The translations under genes were made by a program, and so were the position numbers. From an uncultured Bacteroidota bacterium (GTDB lineage: Bacteria; Bacteroidota; Bacteroidia; UBA7662), in the NCBI GenBank assembly GCA_903908015.1, contig CAIVQI010000253.1, positions 1 through 13,212 of the forward strand: DNA of 13,212 nt, read 5' to 3'. Below are positions 7,754 to 13,212 of the stretch, piece by piece; within the stretch, counting starts at the first letter, position 1, and each line of letters starts with the position of its first letter. Under the pieces are notes generated by a model that was not told where the DNA came from, searched no databases, and saw only the letters and a list, made by a program, of their open reading frames with translations.

Positions 7754-8962
7754 TTGAAGGATCTCGTGCCCCATTTTGTCGCGCTTGGTTTGAAGGTAGG
7801 CATGGTTGTGTGGATTGGGGGGCACCTCAAGGGCAACATGATCGACTACAGTTAGCCCATAGCCAATCAAACCTGCCCGCTTTGTGGGGTTGTTGGTCAT
7901 TAACCGCATATGCCCCACGCCGAGGTTCCTCAATATCTGAGCTCCAATTCCGTAGTCTCGCTCATCCATCCCAAAGCCCAACGCCTGGTTGGCTTGAACC
8001 GTATCCATGCCATTTTCCTGCAGTTTATATGCTTTGAGTTTATTGAGCAGGCCAATGCCCCGTCCCTCTTGGTTCATATAAAGCACCACACCCCGCCCAT
8101 CCTCCTCGATGAGTTCCATAGCACGTTGTAGTTGTTGTCCGCAGTCGCACCGACAAGAACCGAATATGTCGCCTGTCATGCAGCTGGAATGCACCCGCAC
8201 CAAAACAGGGTCTTGGGGCGACCATTCACCTTTCAACAGTGCGAGGTGTTCGCGCTCATCAGGTAGTTGACGAAAGGCAACCATGCGGAAATGCCCCCAT
8301 TTGGTAGGCATGTCTACCTCAATTTCGCGGGTGATGAGGCTTTCAGTCTTCAAGCGGTAGGTGATCAAGTCCTGTATGCTCACCAATTTCATGTTGAAAC
8401 GGTCAGCCACCGCCCGAAGTTCTGGCAGGCGCGCCATGCTGCCGTCGGGGCTCATGATTTCGCAAATGACGCCTACCGGGGGTAGCCCCGCAAGGCGTGC
8501 AAAATCGGTGGCCGCTTCGGTGTGCCCTGCACGGCGAAGTACACCTTCTTTTTTCGCCTTGAGTGGGAAAATATGTCCTGGTCGGGCAAAATCGGTTGGC
8601 TGGATTTCGGGCCAGGTGAGTGCTTGAATGGTAAGTGCCCTGTCGGTGGCCGATATTCCTGTGCTCACCCCATGGCCCACCAAATCGATCGACACCGTAA
8701 AAGGTGTTTCGAATGGGGTAGTGTTGGCATTCACCATGAGATCGAGCCCCAAATGTTCGCATCGTTCCTCAGAGAGCGGGGCGCAGATCAGTCCGCGTCC
8801 ATGGGTGGCCATAAAATTGATCATCTCCGGCGTTACACAGGATGCTGCCGCGAGAAAATCACCCTCGTTTTCGCGGTCTTCATCGTCGACCACAATGATC
8901 ATTTCGCCCGATCGGATGGCCTCAATGGCCGATTCAATGGTATCTAGAGGTATGTTTTTCAT
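7739..8962 (-). CDS. ribBA: Bifunctional 3,4-dihydroxy-2-butanone-4-phosphate synthase / GTP cyclohydrolase II
   Basis: A 407-residue fusion supplying both entry points of riboflavin synthesis in the cytoplasm. The N-terminal half makes the four-carbon DHBP from ribulose 5-phosphate; the C-terminal half opens GTP to the diaminopyrimidine, releasing formate and pyrophosphate. The RibB half (about 1-205) carries DDEDRENEGD at 26-35, THGRGLIC at 53-60 and GHTEA at 146-150. The RibA half (about 210-400) has zinc ligands Cys261, Cys272 and Cys274 with the 11 and 2 spacing seen in E. coli RibA, and NQEGRGIGL at 297-305. Both halves look intact. The frame remains open upstream to 9103, but the family N-terminus begins at the ATG at 8962 and the extra 47 codons have no family character. 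No other riboflavin gene is nearby and no FMN riboswitch is recognisable upstream. The last 13 bp overlap the end of the rluE-like gene tail to tail. Confidence 0.97.
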   Translation of the reverse strand: MKNIPLDTIESAIEAIRSGEMIIVVDDEDRENEGDFLAAASCVTPEMINFMATHGRGLICAPLSEERCEHLGLDLMVNANTTPFETPFTVSIDLVGHGVSTGISATDRALTIQALTWPEIQPTDFARPGHIFPLKAKKEGVLRRAGHTEAATDFARLAGLPPVGVICEIMSPDGSMARLPELRAVADRFNMKLVSIQDLITYRLKTESLITREIEVDMPTKWGHFRMVAFRQLPDEREHLALLKGEWSPQDPVLVRVHSSCMTGDIFGSCRCDCGQQLQRAMELIEEDGRGVVLYMNQEGRGIGLLNKLKAYKLQENGMDTVQANQALGFGMDERDYGIGAQILRNLGVGHMRLMTNNPTKRAGLIGYGLTVVDHVALEVPPNPHNHAYLQTKRDKMGHEILQNQTI

Positions 8963-8975
8963 AAGAGTGGGTGAA

Positions 8976-8983
8976 CAAAGATA
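8976..8983 (-). promoter_or_regulatory. Putative -7 promoter box upstream of ribBA
   Basis: The minus strand reads TATCTTTG, an exact TAnnTTTG match ending 13 bp before the ribBA ATG. The implied leader would be only several nucleotides, which is short, and no clear -33 element is seen at the expected distance. It also supports 8962 over the longer frame, because the box lies inside the extension. Confidence 0.35.
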
Positions 8984-9002
8984 CGCAAAGGGGTAGATTG
9001 TG

Positions 9003-9010
9003 TAATTTTG
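9003..9010 (+). promoter_or_regulatory. Putative -7 promoter box for the ligase-to-purQ run
   Basis: TAATTTTG exactly matches TAnnTTTG on the plus strand, in the divergent spacer between ribBA and the ligase-like gene. It would give a leader of over 100 nt to the first ATG at 9139. No -33 box is obvious, and the sequence is AT-rich, so a chance match is quite possible. Confidence 0.25.
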
Positions 9011-9138
9011 ACCAAATTTCAACGTTTTAATCTTCTGTATGTTTCTTAAAATTGAAAATTCCGCCGACAACCAGCGGCTTTTTGCCCTCTTAAAGCGCAG
9101 CAATCAAGAATGAGAATCCGATTGCATTGATTGAGCTG

Positions 9139-10498
9139 ATGATTATGTCCATCATGACCTCCAGACCGAATATAGCTTCGACCACACTCCCACTTGCCTT
9201 TCGGTCCGAACAAGTTTCCTTTGGGCTTTTGATCGTGATGATGGTTTTTTTGCCACTATCCAAAGCCGTAGTGAGTGTGGCAGAAGTGCTGCTGTTGCTG
9301 ACTTGGCTCATTGGTTTTTCTGATTCTGGTATTCGGTTAAGAAGGTTAACGATTTGGCGGTCGTCGCCCTATTTGTTTTTTTTTTCCGGGTTTCTATCTC
9401 TTGATGCTATTCGGCATGGGATATACGGCTAACTGGGAAGAAGGTCTTCAAATCCTCAATCGTTATCATTATTTATTCACCCTTCCGCCAGTTGTGTCCA
9501 CATTATCGCTGAGCGGCAGACGAATCAGAACGCTGTTCCTGGCCTTTGCCTTGGCACAGGTTCCTGTGGCGCTTGGGGTTCTCTACATTGTAGCGACCGG
9601 ACAAGAACTACACCACGGTACGCTTCACATTCCCAGTCCATTTCACCAAAGACCTCGCGCTAGTTTGTTTCTGTGTTTTAGCCTTTTCATTTTGGCTGAG
9701 TACTTAGTCGCGCATTACAAATCCCTCAATGCCGAATCGCGTTCCGCAATGGGGCTCGTGGTCCTGTTGAATTTGACCGCATTGATTCTCATGCAGGGTA
9801 GAATTGGTCAGTTGGGCTTGGTTGTTTTAACACCACTATTTTTGTTGATGTATGTTTTCCGAGAAGGGCCTGGTCTCAAGAAATTGGCCTTGGCCGTGCT
9901 GCTGATTGTGGGCCTTGGAGGGGCACTATACACATCATTTGACGGTGTGCGCAGGCCATTTAATGAGGCTGCGATAGAGGTTCAAGAAAGTCGGAGCGGA
10001 TATCCCAACAGTGAGCCCAATTATTCGTCGATGGGCCGAAGGATGGCATTTTATGAAATCTATTGGCCTCTTTTCATTCAAAACCTGGGGTTCGGTGTCG
10101 GAACAGGAGATTTGTCGTACGAAGGCAAGCCGTTGTTTGCCCAACAGCCACACGGAATCACCTACGACCGACCCCATAACCAGTTTTTGGAAATTGGGAT
10201 CTTATTGGGCTTGTTTGGGGTTCTCGTTTTTGCCTTAGCCTGGTGGGGCAGCATACGGGCATTTGACCCTGCTTTTCGACAGCTCGGGTATCTTTTTGTT
10301 GTGTTGCTCTTCATGAGTATGTGGAGCGATTCAACTCTGGCTACTCAGGGGGGGGTCTCATTTTTTATGATGTTCATGGCCTTGTTTGTGTGTCACCCTG
10401 CCGATGACCTCAGTCGAACTTCCAGGTATTTTGAGCGTGTTGGCCGAACTAAGGTAGCCCAGAGTTTATTAGAATTGCCTGAGACGGCCCAAAGCTGA
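9139..10498 (+). pseudogene. O-antigen ligase-like (Wzy_C) membrane protein, split by a frameshift at a T10 run
   Basis: Two adjacent reading frames together make one polytopic membrane protein. The 5' frame (ATG at 9139; later ATGs at 9145 and 9154 are possible) has two hydrophobic segments and runs out at 9432. The 3' frame (from about 9386, first ATG at 9404, stop TGA at 10498) carries the rest. Removing one T from the ten at 9376-9385 fuses them into a 452-residue protein reading PYLFFFPGFYLLMLFGMGY across the join, which is a continuous, plausible membrane segment. The 3' part has the Wzy_C features: several membrane helices, a large loop containing GRRMAFYEIYW and LGFGVGTGD, and PHNQFLEIGILLGLFG with the His-Asn pair at 10175-10180. 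The family joins or polymerises polysaccharide or O-antigen on undecaprenyl carriers at the outer face of the inner membrane. The substrate is unknown, and no other glycan gene is visible nearby. As read, the protein is truncated, unless slippage or a sequence error restores it. Confidence 0.85.
9376..9385 (+). repeat. Ten-T homopolymer at the ligase frameshift
   Basis: A run of ten T lies at the junction of the two ligase reading frames. Nine T would keep one open frame through the whole gene, while ten shifts it to a stop at 9430-9432. Such a run is prone both to sequencing miscalls and to true slippage. Confidence 0.95.
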
Positions 10499-10527
10499 GA
10501 TGTACCATTCTAGATGACAATATTCTC

Positions 10528-12054
10528 ATGCGTCAGCTCCCATTCATCTTTTTGTTTTTAGGGTGTCAATTATGCCTTTTGGCAGGCGGGCGCCAATCGG
10601 TGGATGCGCGATTTAATCCTATGGAAGCGATAGGCGAACCACGGATGCAGTGGATTGCTATAGAATCATCGTTAAAAGGGGCGATTCAACAACGCGTTTT
10701 TGGTGGCGACGCAGCTGGTTTTTATGTCTATCATTCGAATGGTCGCGATCGCCTGATCGAAAAATATACCTACGAGGGTCGCCGCATCTTCTCACATGCG
10801 CTTCCTTTTCAGGACCGCAGTGTGGAGGTCGTGGAATTGTTGGTACGAAAGCAAGATGCTTTGGCCTTTTTCTCGATTTATAACCCAACCTACCGCCGGC
10901 ATGGTTTGTTTGTGCAACGATTCCCATTGTCGGGTGGGGTGGTGGGCGAACCAGAACTGCTGCTGGATCGGTTGGAAGTGAGCAATCCCGCGCGCTCAGA
11001 ATTTCATATTTCCGCAGATCCAATGAATCAGGGCTTTTTGGTGATCCACATGCACCACAATGATGTTCTGGAAAGTCAACTTTTCGCTGCAGCATACAGC
11101 GGGGGCCGACAAAAGCTTCGGGAATCATTGTTCAGGATTCCGGTAGAAGCCGAGCGGCCTCAGATAGAAGACCTGCAGCGGGACACCTCTTCCAATGTCA
11201 TACTTTTGGTTCGCCAGGAAGCTAAGTCGCGACGCCGCTCGGCATCCAGTGAGGCTGCTGCTGCTGAAGATACCCTATGGCGATTATGGCGCTTGGCCTC
11301 TGGCAATCTCGATTTCACAGAGCAGGCCATAACATTCCCGGGTTATAGCCTTCCCGAATTATCGATGGGCATCGACCGCACAAATAGCGCCATATATTTA
11401 ACCGGATTATTGCTGAGGCCAAGTGAGACGACCCCCGCAGCCGTGGGTTTGGTTCAATGCGTTCCGAACAACATTGACATCAAAAACCAAAAAATAGTTG
11501 CGCTTGAACCAGCCTTTTTGCAGAGTCTGACCCAGATTCGCGGTTCCCTTCGCGAAAAGCAACAAACCCCATATCAGATGCATCCGCCCATTCTGCGCAG
11601 CGACGGAGGATGTGTCCTGGTGGGGGAAGCCGCCTATCAAACCATACAAACTTTTGTGCAGTACAGTCAGGGTTTTCCCGTTTATCGAGAAGTGTCCCGC
11701 TTCCACAGCGATGAGATTATTTTGATTTCCATCAACCCGGAGGGGAACATCAGTTGGCGACAGATCATTCCCAAGAAACAAGTGGCCAGTCAACCCACAC
11801 CCCTTCATTCTGCATCGCGAATCGCCGCAGGTTCCAATATTCATTTGCTCTATAACGACGAGGGCAGCCAGCGAAGCCGGATGGTCATGCAAACGATACA
11901 ACATCAGGGAGATGTAGAAAACCGCATCCTGAGGGATCCAGTGTTGGATGAGTTAACGCTGGTACCGGCCGATGCATGTCAGCTGAGCCCATCAACCCTT
12001 TTGATACCAGCCCAAAGGCGTAAGAAAACTGGTGTATTGCGTATTACCTTATGA
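10528..12054 (+). CDS. Secreted protein of unknown function, possibly beta-propeller-like
   Basis: I do not recognise a named family with certainty. The protein has 508 residues and a signal peptide (basic RQ start, then a hydrophobic stretch to about Ala19-Gly21). It lacks a convincing lipobox, since the Cys13 and Cys16 contexts are poor, so it is predicted to be exported to the periplasm or beyond. The mature part is rich in short beta-strand-like hydrophobic segments separated by polar turns, without membrane helices. A late block looks like the most conserved part: GGCVLVGEAAY (360-370), DEIILISINPEGNISW followed by RQIIPKKQ (395-418), and HLLYND (439-444). I recall similar blocks in other uncharacterised secreted Bacteroidota proteins, but cannot confirm it here. 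A basic, Ala-rich low-complexity insert lies at 231-248. It starts 29 bp after the ligase-like gene and precedes the membrane protein, so shared transcription is likely. The ATG at 10528 places the signal peptide correctly. Confidence 0.75.
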   Translation: MRQLPFIFLFLGCQLCLLAGGRQSVDARFNPMEAIGEPRMQWIAIESSLKGAIQQRVFGGDAAGFYVYHSNGRDRLIEKYTYEGRRIFSHALPFQDRSVEVVELLVRKQDALAFFSIYNPTYRRHGLFVQRFPLSGGVVGEPELLLDRLEVSNPARSEFHISADPMNQGFLVIHMHHNDVLESQLFAAAYSGGRQKLRESLFRIPVEAERPQIEDLQRDTSSNVILLVRQEAKSRRRSASSEAAAAEDTLWRLWRLASGNLDFTEQAITFPGYSLPELSMGIDRTNSAIYLTGLLLRPSETTPAAVGLVQCVPNNIDIKNQKIVALEPAFLQSLTQIRGSLREKQQTPYQMHPPILRSDGGCVLVGEAAYQTIQTFVQYSQGFPVYREVSRFHSDEIILISINPEGNISWRQIIPKKQVASQPTPLHSASRIAAGSNIHLLYNDEGSQRSRMVMQTIQHQGDVENRILRDPVLDELTLVPADACQLSPSTLLIPAQRRKKTGVLRITL

Positions 12055-12120
12055 GCCACAGAGGCCATGCCATTTGTGTTCTCAACATGAGCCATCTTTA
12101 TATCTGATTCGACAGAATTT

Positions 12121-13125
12121 GTGAAGAATATCATCAGTACAGTAACCGGAAGAAAGGGGGAAATACAAACCACCTTTGCGCTCATCCTGACCATTCTTTT
12201 GAGTGAAATTAGTCCATTCGAATACAAGACGTTTCAGCTGGGTGTATTGAAATTGACCATGATTGAAGGTCTTGGCTTTACTTTGGCTTGGCTCTTTTTG
12301 GCAGCCGGCGGATGGCTGCTCAACCATGTATTCCAATCGCAGCGCCCAGATGGTACCCGAAACGCTTTGTATTACCTCTCTTATACACTTCTGTGTTTGT
12401 CGATTACCGATGCAGACCATTTGTTTTTAACTGCCGCCCTCGGATTGTTGTTCGCCATGTGCGTATCAAGCCTGCATCAAGCGACATTTCAAAGGCGGCC
12501 TGAGGCACTGGTAGCCCTATCAGGATTCCTCATGTCCTTGCTGATCTTGATATTCCCGGCCTCCTATCCCTGGTTGATCATTTTGTTTCTTCTGCTCATT
12601 TTGGCTGAAGAATTTTCTTTTCGGATGCTCGCGGTGTTTGTTGTAGGGGCTTTGCTTGTTCCATATTTGTGGTTTTCATTTTCCTATCTGTACCAAAAAC
12701 CTCTTTTATTTAAGGGATGGATAGGGTTTATGCCGTGGGCAGAACCCGATTTAATGGGATCTTCTGCGTTGGTATCATGGGTCACCGTGTTAGGGTTGTT
12801 CCCTGTGGTCGTTGGCATCACAGCAACGCTTGTCAACCGGCATTCACGGACCCGAATTTCACGAAGTGCCCAACGGCATACGGGGATTTTGCTCGTTTCG
12901 GGTATGTGCTTGTTCATTCTGATGTTCACCCATGTGATCCCCCTAACGCCCCTGACGCAGATTGTATTTCTATTGCCTTCAATGACCTACCTGTCGGCAC
13001 GTGGCCTGGAACGAATGTCACAGAGTCCCTACAGCGATTTGTTGCTTTGGCTATGGGTGGCTTTGGTTTGTGGTGGCGCTGAGGGGCTGAATCGCTGGGT
13101 ATTTTCCTCATTTTTGCCTTTATGA
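12121..13125 (+). CDS. Polytopic inner-membrane protein, DUF6427-like
   Basis: A 334-residue protein with about nine or ten hydrophobic segments (roughly 18-30, 48-70, 83-117, 128-162, 167-190, 214-237, 253-271, 275-291 and 304-320) and short charged loops; it is probably an integral inner-membrane protein of unknown activity. Its size, topology and position next to a purine gene resemble the DUF6427 family found near pur genes in flavobacteria, but this match is from memory and tentative. The start is GTG at 12121: an in-frame stop at 12088-12090 leaves no upstream ATG, and the next ATG (12259) would cut into the membrane region. A possible weak promoter lies just upstream, with TTTG at 12073-12076 and TATATCTG at 12099-12106 (one mismatch, 22 nt apart). 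The 66-bp gap before it holds nothing else I can name. The TGA stop overlaps the purQ ATG, suggesting coupled translation. Confidence 0.75.
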   Translation: MKNIISTVTGRKGEIQTTFALILTILLSEISPFEYKTFQLGVLKLTMIEGLGFTLAWLFLAAGGWLLNHVFQSQRPDGTRNALYYLSYTLLCLSITDADHLFLTAALGLLFAMCVSSLHQATFQRRPEALVALSGFLMSLLILIFPASYPWLIILFLLLILAEEFSFRMLAVFVVGALLVPYLWFSFSYLYQKPLLFKGWIGFMPWAEPDLMGSSALVSWVTVLGLFPVVVGITATLVNRHSRTRISRSAQRHTGILLVSGMCLFILMFTHVIPLTPLTQIVFLLPSMTYLSARGLERMSQSPYSDLLLWLWVALVCGGAEGLNRWVFSSFLPL

Positions 13126-13212
13126 AAATAGGTGTTGTCGTATTTCCTGGTTCCAATTGTGATGAAGATGCGCTATATGCATTTGAGCAGTTAACAGGAA
13201 GAAGGCCAAGAA
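13122..13212 (+). CDS. purQ: Phosphoribosylformylglycinamidine synthase, glutaminase subunit PurQ (5' fragment)
   Basis: Only the first 30 codons are in the window. The N-terminus MKIGVVVFPGSNCDEDA matches the PurQ start, where FPGSNCD is characteristic. PurQ is the class I glutamine amidotransferase subunit that supplies ammonia to PurL in the fourth step of purine synthesis, converting FGAR to FGAM in the cytoplasm. The catalytic Cys-His-Glu residues lie beyond the edge. A separate PurQ implies the small-PurL/PurS/PurQ form of the enzyme rather than the single large PurL, although a long PurL cannot be excluded from here. The ATG overlaps the preceding TGA as ATGA. Confidence 0.88.
   Translation, partial: MKIGVVVFPGSNCDEDALYAFEQLTGRRPR

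Noticed and set aside
9061..9083. GCCG-loop-CGGC hairpin followed by TTTTT, terminator-like on the plus strand
   Set aside because: The stem is only 4 bp and no plus-strand gene lies upstream for it to end. It sits in the leader of the ligase-like gene; attenuation is conceivable but unsupported.
8963..9103. 47-codon N-terminal extension of ribBA
   Set aside because: RibB homology starts at the ATG at 8962, and a TAnnTTTG box lies within the extension, so it is most likely untranslated.
8963..9138. FMN riboswitch upstream of ribBA
   Set aside because: No conserved RFN-element core or multi-helix layout could be recognised in the 176-bp spacer.
10658..11904. Two long minus-strand frames (156 and 165 codons) opposite the secreted protein gene
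   Set aside because: No signal peptide, domain or start context; the plus-strand gene has a signal peptide and coherent strand pattern, so these are shadows.

Overview
The window looks like a core chromosomal segment of a member of the Bacteroidota. The evidence is a SprE/PorW-type type IX secretion lipoprotein, a TamB of the Bacteroidota type, a fused ribBA, TAnnTTTG-type promoter boxes and no clear Shine-Dalgarno sequences. Base composition is mixed, near 50% G+C by eye, so this is probably not one of the very AT-rich flavobacteria. I see no insertion sequence, integrase, CRISPR array, tRNA or rRNA.

Left part (1-7166), cell envelope. The 3' half of a tamB-like gene enters from the left edge (+). 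It converges, with only 7 bp between stop codons, on a two-gene minus-strand unit transcribed leftward from about 7090: a TPR lipoprotein of the SprE/PorW family, then 21 bp later a class A penicillin-binding protein (GT51 plus transpeptidase).

Middle (7167-8962), RNA modification and riboflavin synthesis. An RluE-type rRNA pseudouridine synthase (+) runs away from sprE and collides tail to tail with ribBA (-). Their last 13 bp overlap inside a small palindrome.

Right part (9139-13212), a rightward run of four genes. First is an O-antigen-ligase-like (Wzy_C) membrane protein split into two reading frames exactly at a run of ten T. Then come a secreted protein of unknown function, a polytopic membrane protein resembling the DUF6427 family, and the first 30 codons of purQ, which overlaps its predecessor by ATGA.

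Most of the window is ordinary housekeeping and envelope biology. The observation most worth a second look is the homopolymer frameshift in the ligase gene. It could be a sequencing error, a phase-variable switch, a slippage-corrected gene or a young pseudogene. The secreted protein next to it is the least explained gene. I do not see convincing evidence for a wholly new system.
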